This document shows positions 1 through 7,145 of a stretch of 9,998 nucleotides of DNA, in pieces. This DNA is from CAYIEP01 sp964362515. Its GTDB lineage: Bacteria > Patescibacteriota > Minisyncoccia > UBA6257 > UBA9933. Numbering within the stretch: the first letter of the stretch is position 1; the number at the start of each line of letters is the position of its first letter. Location: contig CAYIEP010000018.1 in the NCBI GenBank assembly GCA_964362515.1, positions 1 through 9,998 on the forward strand, in the 5' to 3' direction. The translations under genes and the position numbers were made by a program. The notes beneath the pieces are model-generated. The model searched no databases, was not told where the DNA came from, and was given only the letters and a program-made list of their open reading frames with translations.

Positions 1-66
1 CTGAAAAGTAAAATCTGTCTGAGATAAAATGTAAACAACGCTCGGAAATCTTACAACTAAATAAAT

Positions 67-1203
67 ATGATTATTAAAATCGCCGCGATTTCCTTGGTTA
101 TTTTATTAAGCGCCGGTTTTTATTTTTTCAATAATTACTCGTCAAGCGGCGAGAATATTCCTGTCTTGGGGAATATTAACAAAGAAAATTCCGACGGCAA
201 AAAATATTTCATAAACGGGGCACCGCTAAGTTTTATTGACAATCCTCAATTATCATTACCGGACGAAAAGCCGATTGAGCAAAAAAAATCCGAGAATCAA
301 GAAAATTCTAAAACAGACACCGCCGCTCAAAATTTAATTCAGTCTTTAACAAAAGAAATTTTTAATCCGTTAAAATTATCCACCAAACAATCGGACATTC
401 CTTATGTCCCCGATTCGGAACTTAACATAGAAAGCGCCGGAGCCAAAAATTCCGGAGAGTATTACGAAAAGTTTTTAATGTTGGTAAAAGACATTAATTT
501 TTACGAAGGGGATTTTGAAAAAATGAAAAAGGGAGAAAAAGAAAGAGTTTTGTCTTTGGAAGAACTTATTGAAAAGGCGGTTCTGTCCGGAAGCGTCAGT
601 GGTCTTGAAGACTCTTTTTCAGGCTGGCGCAATCTTGACGGAAAAGCAATAAAAGAGCTAAAAAAAATTCCGGTTTATTCCGGAGCGGTTTCCATAAATC
701 GTTCCACTATCGGTTGGTATCAGTATCATTATGAAACCGCGGAAAAATTTTCCAAAGGCAATTTGAGTAAAGAGGAAATAATCGGCCTTCAAAACGAATT
801 TAAGAAAAACGCCGGAATTCACGTTGAGAATTTCAAAAAAAGCCTGGCAAAAATAAAAAACACCAAAAGTTTTTCTTTTGAGCTGATTTCAAAAGCCAAC
901 GCTTTTACTTGCGGCGCGTTTGTTCCGCCTCCGTTTTATCACATCGGCGGGCGAGTGCTGTTTATTGAACCTTGTAATTTCGGTTTAGTTATTGAAATAG
1001 GCACTCCCTGCGGCGGAGTGATTCTTTTTAACTATCTGACTATGGCCACTAATCCTTATTTATGGCACAACACCACTTATGGGGCGGCGATTATCGGAAG
1101 ATCTTTGATTGAGTTTGGAGCGTGCCCGTTAGGAGTATGTCCATATTGCACTTATTTTTATTACGCAGCGATTGTTTTGTATTTCGGCACTTCTTCAATC
1201 TAA
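67..1203 (+). CDS. Membrane-anchored protein with helical domain and six-cysteine C-terminal module
   Basis: 378 residues. An uncleaved-looking N-terminal hydrophobic segment (about 2-21) is followed by a polar, Asn/Ser/Glu-rich linker to about residue 85, a mostly helical region (about 86-275), and a C-terminal module (279-378). All six cysteines are in that module: C282, C303, C315, C353, C358 and C361, the last three spaced C-x4-C-x2-C. The module contains GGRVLFIEPCNFG and ends in YFGTSSI. Similar 'GG-R/K-I...PC' modules occur, as I recall them, at the ends of many exported Parcubacteria proteins. The even number of cysteines and the N-terminal anchor suggest an extracytoplasmic, disulfide-bonded domain (inference). 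The start is fixed by an in-frame TAA at 58-60. No ribosome binding site is visible. The helical part resembles the next gene's product. Function unknown; probably a surface component of the secretion-like system downstream. Confidence 0.85.
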   Translation: MIIKIAAISLVILLSAGFYFFNNYSSSGENIPVLGNINKENSDGKKYFINGAPLSFIDNPQLSLPDEKPIEQKKSENQENSKTDTAAQNLIQSLTKEIFNPLKLSTKQSDIPYVPDSELNIESAGAKNSGEYYEKFLMLVKDINFYEGDFEKMKKGEKERVLSLEELIEKAVLSGSVSGLEDSFSGWRNLDGKAIKELKKIPVYSGAVSINRSTIGWYQYHYETAEKFSKGNLSKEEIIGLQNEFKKNAGIHVENFKKSLAKIKNTKSFSFELISKANAFTCGAFVPPPFYHIGGRVLFIEPCNFGLVIEIGTPCGGVILFNYLTMATNPYLWHNTTYGAAIIGRSLIEFGACPLGVCPYCTYFYYAAIVLYFGTSSI

Positions 1204-1204
1204 C

Positions 1205-1234
1205 TTTAAATAATCGGATATTTTATGATATTAT
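1205..1234 (+). promoter_or_regulatory. Candidate extended -10 promoter for the gene at 1245
   Basis: TGATATTAT at 1226-1234 fits an extended -10 (TG-n-TATAAT, hexamer 5 of 6). A weak -35 candidate, TTTAAA at 1205-1210 (4 of 6), lies 18 bases upstream. Transcription would start around 1241, leaving a leader of only a few bases before the ATG at 1245. The same TGATAT core precedes the gene starting at 9987, which strengthens the call. It would make 1245 the start of a transcription unit separate from, or additional to, the gene at 67-1203. Confidence 0.5.
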
Positions 1235-1244
1235 TATTAAGACA

Positions 1245-2045
1245 ATGAATAATCCAAAGATAATTTCCGCCATTCTAATATTGGGGTTGGCTTTTATAGC
1301 CTCTTATTTTATTTACGACAAAGGAAAATCGGCAGTTTTGGAAACAAACAAAAATACTCAAGAAAAATCTTTACAAAAACCTTCCTCTTTATTATCAAAT
1401 AATTTAGACAATAACAGCAAACCTCTCAAAAATCGGCAGTCCGAAGAAAACGTCAACGGAGGCAATATAACCCAGAATTTGTCTTTAAGTTTTTTTGACG
1501 AACTTAAGTCCAAAGTGAATTTAAACCAGGACCCGGAAGTTTTAAGCAACGGCATAGAATCCGCTTCGGGAGAAATATTCGTGAAAGTTTTGGAATCGGC
1601 GAGAAAAGATTTTGAATTTTTTAACGATGTTTCCGACAGCGTCTTGAAAATATCAAACGACAACTCCAAAGAAACCAAAATCAGTTATTTAAAAAACATA
1701 GACGAAATAACCAAGAAAAATTTCAAAGGGTTTGATAAGGTTTATCTGGAAGTGATAGTTGATACTTATCAAAAAACCGATTCGTCTTCGGCTTCTCAAT
1801 TGGCGGAAATTTACAAAAATATGGCGAACGATTATTTAAATCTTTCAATTCCATCGGAATTTGTTGATTTTCACAAGAACGCCGTGGTTTATTACAAAAA
1901 CGCCGAAAAAATTTATCTGGCGATGGCGAATTATAAAAATGACCCGATAAAAGGATATATGGCGCTGGAAGTGATTAACGGCTTATTGGACAGCGGATAT
2001 GAAATTCAAAATTCGGCAATTGAAATGGCGAAACAAATTCAATAA
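1245..2045 (+). CDS. Membrane-anchored helical protein, related to the preceding gene product
   Basis: 266 residues from the ATG at 1245. The frame is open back to 1122, but the extra 41 residues overlap the previous gene, and the 1245 start places a clean hydrophobic anchor (about 6-24) at the N terminus. A polar Asn/Ser/Lys-rich linker runs to about residue 75, followed by a helical domain (about 76-266) with no cysteine. The blocks ITQNL (75-79), ESASGE (105-110), the YYKNAEKIY block near 216-224 and the C-terminal helix near 249-264 line up in order with AAQNL, ESAG, YHYETAEKF and KNAGIHVENF in the 67-1203 product. The two are therefore probably diverged paralogues, this one lacking the cysteine module. 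The helical domain should lie outside the cytoplasm (inference from topology). Function unknown; the next gene starts 4 bases after the stop. Confidence 0.85.
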   Translation: MNNPKIISAILILGLAFIASYFIYDKGKSAVLETNKNTQEKSLQKPSSLLSNNLDNNSKPLKNRQSEENVNGGNITQNLSLSFFDELKSKVNLNQDPEVLSNGIESASGEIFVKVLESARKDFEFFNDVSDSVLKISNDNSKETKISYLKNIDEITKKNFKGFDKVYLEVIVDTYQKTDSSSASQLAEIYKNMANDYLNLSIPSEFVDFHKNAVVYYKNAEKIYLAMANYKNDPIKGYMALEVINGLLDSGYEIQNSAIEMAKQIQ

Positions 2046-2049
2046 TAAT

Positions 2050-3657
2050 ATGACCGGTTTAGTTAAAAAAATCATAGTGTCGGCAACGGTTTTTTCGCTT
2101 GTTTTAAGCTCTTCCGGGATTTTATTTCTGAAAAAAGCCGAAGCTTTAAGCGCCGGCGAAGCGACGGGAAAAGCGATTGGAGCCGGCGTGGCGTGTTTTG
2201 CCGAAAATTATTTAGAAAGCATTGGGTATGGAGTAAGCAGTGGAGAGATTAAAGGAACGGCATCCGCTTTTAGTAAAGGCGCGATACCACTCACAACACT
2301 TACGGGGACTACACTTACAAATGTCCCAGCGGTAGATCAGGCAAGTTTCGGAGTAACTTTTAATGTACTTCAATCCAGCGAAGCCGCGGCTTATAAAAAT
2401 AGTATTGACCAATCCCTTAATAAATCCAAAGACTGCGTTCGCGACGTGGTGGCGAAAATTATGCTTGATTGGGTGGTTGACGAAACCGTTAAATGGATTC
2501 AGGGAGGCGGAGAGCCGAGATTTGTCACGGACTGGAAAAATTTTTCAAAAGACGCGGTTAATGTGGCGGTCGGCGAAATCGTCAGACAATCCAATTTTGA
2601 CTTTTTGTGTTCGCCGTTCAGGCTTCAGGTTCAGCTTCAATTAACGGCACAGAGATTTCCGCAAAAAATCGAGTGTACGCTTGATAAAATTGTAAATAAT
2701 ATAGACGCCTTTTATAACGATTTTTCCAAAGGCGGGTGGATAGGCTACAACACTCTTTGGGAACCGCAGAATAATTATTACGGGCAGTTATTGTTGTGGC
2801 ACGAGGAATTAGTCACTCAAGCCGCGCTTTCTGAAGAAGCCGCTAGAAATGAAGCATTAGCGGGGCAAAGTTTTTTATCATCTAAAAGATGCAAGGGTGG
2901 CGGGTTTGACCAAGAAATTACGGCCGGCCCGGTTCCATCTTACTGGGTTAAAGATTCTTTCGGAAAATACTGCGCTTCCAAAGATTTAGAAATACTTACT
3001 CCCGGAAATTTAGTCGGGAGAGTGGTTGGCGAAGCAATAACCAGCGATATCAGGTGGGCGGAAAATGTGAAGTCGTGGACAGCGGCGATAGTGAACGCGG
3101 TTATGAATAGATTAATAAAAGAAGGATTAAGCGCGATGAAGAAAAGCTCCGACCCGGCGCCGGCCGGTTACGGCGATTTTGACCCGTGGTACGGCCAAGA
3201 CAGAACGGATTTAATTCAAGGACAAGCAAAAACGCAAATGGTTAAAGACGCCCAAAGTCTTAAAACCGATTTAAGCGCGATAAAAACCAACAAAGAGGCT
3301 TCTCTTTCTTATGCCAAGCAAACCCTTTCAACGCTTCAGATAATGAAAACCAAAACTTGTTTGCAACCGGCGACTGACCAGGAAATAACCAACGCTCAAA
3401 ACGAAATCAACAGGCTTACAAAAGAAATCAGCGATATAGATTTGTTAGTAGCGAATGTTTCGGTATTTATTAGTAAAATTAACAGTATGTCTGTCCAACA
3501 ATTTAAGAGCCAGTCAACCAGTCTTCAGCGGGAATATCAAGACCTTGTTTCAAAATCAAGCGCGTTTGGAATTGTTCAGCAATCTTTGGACGAAATAGAC
3601 ATAAAGAAACAAGAGACGCAGGGAGTTGAAACAAGATTAAACAGTTGCACGGCATAA
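2050..3657 (+). CDS. Large exported cysteine-containing protein with C-terminal coiled coil, conserved in T4SS-like clusters of Patescibacteria
   Basis: 535 residues from the ATG at 2050, 4 bases after the previous stop. An upstream in-frame ATG at 1999 would add 17 charged residues before the signal sequence and overlap the previous gene by 47 bases. The signal peptide has a hydrophobic core at about 8-27 and a plausible cleavage after AEA (30-32). All eight cysteines (49, 129, 187, 209, 281, 308, 437, 533) follow it. Blocks I recognise from a Parcubacteria family are WIQGGGEPRFVTD (149-161), FLCSPF (185-190), C209 in the IECTLD block, GGW (228-230), EPQNNYYG (238-245) and TPGNLVGRVV (317-326). 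Residues about 395-530 are rich in heptad-like helix and probably form a coiled coil. No enzymatic motif is visible. It precedes the VirB6-like gene by 4 bases, which suggests an exported partner of that channel protein. Function unknown. Confidence 0.87.
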   Translation: MTGLVKKIIVSATVFSLVLSSSGILFLKKAEALSAGEATGKAIGAGVACFAENYLESIGYGVSSGEIKGTASAFSKGAIPLTTLTGTTLTNVPAVDQASFGVTFNVLQSSEAAAYKNSIDQSLNKSKDCVRDVVAKIMLDWVVDETVKWIQGGGEPRFVTDWKNFSKDAVNVAVGEIVRQSNFDFLCSPFRLQVQLQLTAQRFPQKIECTLDKIVNNIDAFYNDFSKGGWIGYNTLWEPQNNYYGQLLLWHEELVTQAALSEEAARNEALAGQSFLSSKRCKGGGFDQEITAGPVPSYWVKDSFGKYCASKDLEILTPGNLVGRVVGEAITSDIRWAENVKSWTAAIVNAVMNRLIKEGLSAMKKSSDPAPAGYGDFDPWYGQDRTDLIQGQAKTQMVKDAQSLKTDLSAIKTNKEASLSYAKQTLSTLQIMKTKTCLQPATDQEITNAQNEINRLTKEISDIDLLVANVSVFISKINSMSVQQFKSQSTSLQREYQDLVSKSSAFGIVQQSLDEIDIKKQETQGVETRLNSCTA

Positions 3658-3661
3658 TTAT

Positions 3662-5689
3662 ATGAATTTTTTAAAAAGAAGAAAAAAAACATTAATATTA
3701 TTTTCTTTATCTTTGGTTTTACTTTTATGGGTTATCCCCGGATCAGTCTACGCTGCAGCACCGCTTATCGGCGTGGCGGTTTTAGGGTTTTTAAAAGTTG
3801 TTGCTACTACGGCATCTAAAATATATTTATCTGTATTAGCCATACTATATTTTATTGGTTATTTAGTCGCCGCTCTGTTCTCTCTCGGCGCGTATTTGGT
3901 GGACCTTGCTCTTAAGATGAATAGCCTTATATTGAAAAGTCCAGTTCTTCTTAATGGCTGGGAAATGACACTTAATTTTGCCAATTTAGGATTAGTATTG
4001 GGAATAATTATTATCGCCTTCGCAACAATTTTCAGAGTTCAGAACTACGCGATGAAACAGATTCTCTGGAAATTAATAGTAGTCGCTTTATTGGTAAATT
4101 TCAGTTTAGTTATAGCCGGAGCGCTTATTAGTGTGTCTGACATAATAAGCAGCTATTTCTTAAGCAAGGTTTCTGTGACTGGTAATTTTGCAGATAATCT
4201 TGCTGCGGTAATGAACCCTCAAAAATTTTTAACAATCGAAGAAACTAAAGGTTTTTGGGCCACTACGGCGGAAGAAATAAAAAGTATTTTTAGCGCCAGT
4301 GATGTTGTCAAATCGGCCGGTAGTTTATTCTTTGTAATAATTTTTACTTTTTTGGGCGCGCTGACGTTTCTTTCTTTGGCAATAATGTTGTTTATAAGAT
4401 ACGTAGCTTTGATAATATTATTAATCCTTTCTCCCTTGGTTTGGCTGTTTTGGATTTTTCCGGCCACTTCAAGCCATTGGAACAAATGGTGGTCGGAATT
4501 TATTCGTTGGACATTTTTTGCCCCCGCCGTACTTTTTTTCTTAATATTAGTTTTTGAAGGTATGGAATTATACAAAAAACAAATTTTAGACGCCTCTGCG
4601 CTTTCATCCGCCGGTTCGGCCATAGGCCAAATTATTATTACTCAAAATGCCGCGGCAGTTATCGGGCAGATGGTAATTTTTATCGCCCTAATGTTCGGGG
4701 GTATTTATACGGCCAATAAAATGGGAATAACATTTGCCGAGACTTCAATAAAATGGGCTAAAGGAGCTGGTAGTTGGTTTGGTGGTTGGGTTGGAAGAAA
4801 AGGTTTGCAATATGGCACTGGCGTGTTGAGATATAAAAAAGCCGAGCCGGACTCTAAATCATTAGCGGAACATGCCCAAAATTGGGCTTCTAAGAGAACA
4901 ACCAGACTGGGAAAATTTGGCGCGGGATTGATTGCCACCGGCGCCGCTAAATTGTCGGCGTTAGGCGGTGAAGACCAAATTAAAAAAGCCGAAGACAGAA
5001 CTAGGGGAATGACACCGCTTCAAAGAAAAGCGGCGATTCTTACCGCCGACGTCCCGACAAGAATAGCTATTCTTAAAACTATGGGAGACAAAAAAGAGCT
5101 AAAAGGAATTGACGCAGGTATTTATAAGAACGAAAAAACAGAAAATGAATTTGCTCGTTTTAGCCAACAGAATACATATAAAGAAGTTAATCACGCCAGC
5201 GGATTAGGGAACAGACAAATGTATGAGGCGGCAAAGAAATATGACGCGGTAAATCCCGGTAGCGCCGAAAGCGTAGCCGCGTTAACCGCGCTAAGAGAGG
5301 CCACGAATAAATATATTAAATCATCAAAATTATCAGATATAAATAAAGGAGATTGGAACGCTTTGTATTCCGAGCATGACGAAAAAAACCCCGTTTTTAA
5401 ATTAGACAAAAAAACAAGAGAGCTTCTTGGTAAAGATATGGCTCATGGGTTTGCGGAAAATCTGCCTGGAGCCTTTAATAGAACAACACCTTCGATAGAA
5501 GGAAAGAATATGGATAATTATATTAAAACGACGAGAGAGCAAATAAGAATACTTAAAACAGAAAATGAAGAAAAAGGAACAGAAGCGGAAAAATCATTTG
5601 AAAGAAACATAGGATGGTTTAGTCTTGGAACGACCAGTGAAGTTCCGTCAACTCCATCAGCTCCGTCAACCTCGCCGTCCGCTCCATAA
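3662..5689 (+). CDS. VirB6/TrbL-like polytopic membrane protein with long soluble C-terminal tail
   Basis: 675 residues. An N-terminal signal-like segment (11-30, basic before it, possible cleavage after VYA at 29-31) is followed by hydrophobic stretches at about 35-50, 55-85, 106-124, 134-167, 220-267 (two spans), 283-300 and 331-350. The block RYVALIILLILSPLVWLFW (246-264), followed by a Trp-rich loop (SSHWNKWWSEF, 270-280), is the hallmark I use for the VirB6/TrbL-like proteins of Patescibacteria. VirB6 proteins form part of the inner-membrane channel of type IV secretion systems. After the last span comes a Gly/Trp-rich hinge (368-378) and a soluble, charged helical region to about 655, ending in a Pro/Ser/Thr repeat tail (PSTPSAPSTSPSAP, 662-675). 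The tail is unrecognised and may bind the cytoplasmic partners encoded downstream. The gene begins 4 bases after the upstream stop, with no ribosome binding site visible. Confidence 0.88.
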   Translation: MNFLKRRKKTLILFSLSLVLLLWVIPGSVYAAAPLIGVAVLGFLKVVATTASKIYLSVLAILYFIGYLVAALFSLGAYLVDLALKMNSLILKSPVLLNGWEMTLNFANLGLVLGIIIIAFATIFRVQNYAMKQILWKLIVVALLVNFSLVIAGALISVSDIISSYFLSKVSVTGNFADNLAAVMNPQKFLTIEETKGFWATTAEEIKSIFSASDVVKSAGSLFFVIIFTFLGALTFLSLAIMLFIRYVALIILLILSPLVWLFWIFPATSSHWNKWWSEFIRWTFFAPAVLFFLILVFEGMELYKKQILDASALSSAGSAIGQIIITQNAAAVIGQMVIFIALMFGGIYTANKMGITFAETSIKWAKGAGSWFGGWVGRKGLQYGTGVLRYKKAEPDSKSLAEHAQNWASKRTTRLGKFGAGLIATGAAKLSALGGEDQIKKAEDRTRGMTPLQRKAAILTADVPTRIAILKTMGDKKELKGIDAGIYKNEKTENEFARFSQQNTYKEVNHASGLGNRQMYEAAKKYDAVNPGSAESVAALTALREATNKYIKSSKLSDINKGDWNALYSEHDEKNPVFKLDKKTRELLGKDMAHGFAENLPGAFNRTTPSIEGKNMDNYIKTTREQIRILKTENEEKGTEAEKSFERNIGWFSLGTTSEVPSTPSAPSTSPSAP

Positions 5690-5714
5690 TAATATTCAGT
5701 ATTTATAAATTTTT

Positions 5715-6635
5715 ATGTTTAAAATTTCAAGAAAACAAAAACTTCAAAGATGGGACGGCTTGCCGCTTACTTTAAGAGAGGCTTTGTTTTCCGAAAAGAA
5801 TTTTGAATATTTTGTTTCAATCTGCCAGAAAGAGCATTTATCGGAAGATAAAATAAAAATTATCGGTTCTTTGGCCGGAGACGTAATACTTGGGTTTATT
5901 CATCCGGAAGACCTTACCCAAGAAATCAAAACAGCCCTAAATATCAATCAAGAAATCGCCGATTCCGTTTCCAAAGAAATTAACAGAAAAATTTTTAATC
6001 CGCTAAAAGCGGACATAGACGGCGTTTACGCTCCGGTTCCGGAAGAAATAGAAGAAGAAAAAAAGGAAATAAAAATCGTTGACATAGAACCGCCGAAATT
6101 AAAAAGCGCGATTTCTATTATTGAGATTCTTCAAGAAAAACAGGAAGAATCAGAGAAAAAATCAGAAGAAGCGGTCGAACCGCTCGTGGCGAGCCCTTCG
6201 GTTGAGCTCATGGCGGGCGAAGTCGAACCATTAATAATCCACAAAGAAGAAGAAATAAAAACCGTTTTTGAATCAAGGTTGCCGAAATCTTTGGGCGGAT
6301 TGTTCGGATTTCTTAAAAGAAAACAACCCGAAGAATCAATGGGAGAAAATTTTCCCGCCGTGCCGGCAAAAATAGAAATAAGCGACGGTATTAAAAAAGC
6401 CCTTCAAGAAACTTCGGGGCAAGCAGAAGAAAAGAAAGAAGAAAAAGTAAGAGTGGTTCATTATGGCGGGTTAATCACGCCGCTTCCTCCGGCGATTATT
6501 CCAAAAACGGAAATTAAAATTGAAGAAAAAATCGAACAAAAAACTCAAGAAAAAATTGAAGAAAAAAAAGTTGAAGAGAAAAAAGAGGAGAGCAAACCCG
6601 AAGAAGAAATTATTGATTTAAGAGAATTTAAGTAA
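5715..6635 (+). CDS. Cytoplasmic charged protein with conserved helical N-terminal domain, T4SS-cluster associated
   Basis: 306 residues with no signal peptide or membrane span. The N-terminal domain (about 8-107) is compact and helical, with the blocks LPLTLREALFSEKNF (16-30), LAGDVILGFIHPEDL (53-67) and EINRKIFNPLK (88-98). I recognise these from Parcubacteria proteins encoded beside PrgI and VirB4, with no assigned function. The rest is low-complexity and Glu/Lys-rich, with two embedded short blocks: SLGGLFGFLKRK (192-203) and RVVHYGGLITPLPP (246-259). The C-terminal 40 residues are an E/K repeat (EEKIEQK, EKIEEKK), probably helical or coiled coil. A GC-rich palindromic element encodes about residues 154-172. 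The position between the VirB6-like and PrgI genes, 5 bases before the latter, suggests a soluble adaptor or assembly factor of the apparatus (inference). No Shine-Dalgarno sequence is seen. Confidence 0.85.
   Translation: MFKISRKQKLQRWDGLPLTLREALFSEKNFEYFVSICQKEHLSEDKIKIIGSLAGDVILGFIHPEDLTQEIKTALNINQEIADSVSKEINRKIFNPLKADIDGVYAPVPEEIEEEKKEIKIVDIEPPKLKSAISIIEILQEKQEESEKKSEEAVEPLVASPSVELMAGEVEPLIIHKEEEIKTVFESRLPKSLGGLFGFLKRKQPEESMGENFPAVPAKIEISDGIKKALQETSGQAEEKKEEKVRVVHYGGLITPLPPAIIPKTEIKIEEKIEQKTQEKIEEKKVEEKKEESKPEEEIIDLREFK
6174..6230 (+). repeat. GC-rich palindromic element inserted in frame in a coding linker
   Basis: This 57-base stretch is about 65% G+C by my count, while the flanking gene is strongly AT-rich. 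It is bounded by direct copies of GTCGAACC (6174-6181 and 6222-6229). It contains a perfect hairpin, GCTCG-TGG-CGAGC (6182-6194), nested in AACCG/CGGTT (6178-6182 with 6199-6203). A second inverted pair is CTTCG/CGAAG (6196-6200 with 6218-6222), and a GAGCTC palindrome lies at 6204-6209. It resembles the dispersed 'CCCTTCG...GCTCA...GGGC' palindromic repeats I know from many environmental bacterial genomes. It reads through in frame and so adds about 19 residues to the host protein. Only one copy is seen in this window. Confidence 0.6.
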
Positions 6636-6640
6636 AAGTT

Positions 6641-7135
6641 ATGCGATTTCAAATACCTCAATTTATTGAGACGGAAAATAAAATTGTCGGGCCTTTAACC
6701 ATTAAGCAGTTTCTTTATCTGGCCGGAGCCGGAGGAATAATTTTTATGTTTTTCTTTATGCTGAAATTCTGGCTTTGGCTGATTTTAAGCGCGATTATAG
6801 GAGCCATCGGTCTTGCCTTCGCTTTCGCCAAATATAACGGCCAGCCGCTTCCTAAAATCGCTTTTTACGCGCTGATGTTTTTCTGGAAGCCAAAACTTTA
6901 TTTATGGAAAAGAGAAACGGCCAGTAAAATTATTGAAACGCCGGATACGGGGAGAAATATAAGAGATATTCTTTCCGGAATGCCGTCGGTTAAAAAACTT
7001 TGGAACGATATGATTACCACGAAAAATCCCATTCCCAAAAGAGAAAAATCGCTGGCGGTCGCGAAGGGCAGATTCCAATCATTCAGAAAACTGACCGGAG
7101 AAAAAGAAGTAGCCAAAAGGGTGGATTACAGATAA
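6641..7135 (+). CDS. PrgI family protein (VirB3-like inner-membrane component)
   Basis: 164 residues. The N terminus RFQIPQFIETENKIVGPLT (2-20), two adjacent membrane spans (about 24-42 and 44-64), the NGQPL turn (66-70) and the FFWKPKLYLWKRE block (80-92) give the typical layout of the PrgI family. PrgI proteins take the place of VirB3 in type IV secretion systems of Gram-positive bacteria and CPR, and are usually encoded directly before VirB4, as here. After residue 92 comes a basic soluble tail of about 70 residues (KNPIPKREKS at 128-137, ending KRVDYR), expected in the cytoplasm, where it could contact the VirB4-type ATPase. The gene starts 5 bases after the upstream stop and is followed by an 10-base gap, consistent with one operon. 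Confidence 0.93.
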   Translation: MRFQIPQFIETENKIVGPLTIKQFLYLAGAGGIIFMFFFMLKFWLWLILSAIIGAIGLAFAFAKYNGQPLPKIAFYALMFFWKPKLYLWKRETASKIIETPDTGRNIRDILSGMPSVKKLWNDMITTKNPIPKREKSLAVAKGRFQSFRKLTGEKEVAKRVDYR

Positions 7136-7145
7136 TATTAAACAT

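Noticed and set aside
1..27. Tail of an upstream gene reading into the window in frame 1
   Set aside because: Only eight codons before the TAA; there is no way to tell coding from chance.
20..30. TAAAAT as a -10 box for the gene at 67
   Set aside because: The -35 position is poor and the TG is not at the extended -10 distance; in AT-rich sequence such a hexamer is expected by chance. The real promoter may lie upstream of the window.
351..377. IFNPLK shared by the products of 67-1203 and 5715-6635
   Set aside because: Six residues without matching flanks; the two proteins differ in location and fold type, so chance is more likely.
1358..1678. Minus-strand open frames (also at 4219-4623, 4705-4938, 8982-9212 and 9373-9588)
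   Set aside because: Each lies wholly or almost wholly opposite well-supported plus-strand genes and has no recognisable domain of its own.
2999..3020. CTCCCG/CGGGAG inverted repeat with a 10-base loop
   Set aside because: It lies within the conserved TPGNLVGR coding block, with no U-tract; it is not a terminator.
3154..3167. CCGGCGCCGG and CCGGCCGG palindromes
   Set aside because: Explained by a run of Pro/Ala/Gly codons (PAPAG); no spread or flanking repeat supports an element.
5704..5709. TATAAA 5 bases before the ATG at 5715 as an internal promoter
   Set aside because: No TG extension and no -35 match; it lies inside a tightly packed operon in an AT-rich gap, so the evidence is too thin.
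6562..6569. A8 tracts (also at 281-288, 660-667 and 3682-3689) as phase-variation sites
   Set aside because: All encode Lys in frame in A-rich genes, the frames stay intact and similar tracts are common here; no sign of switching.
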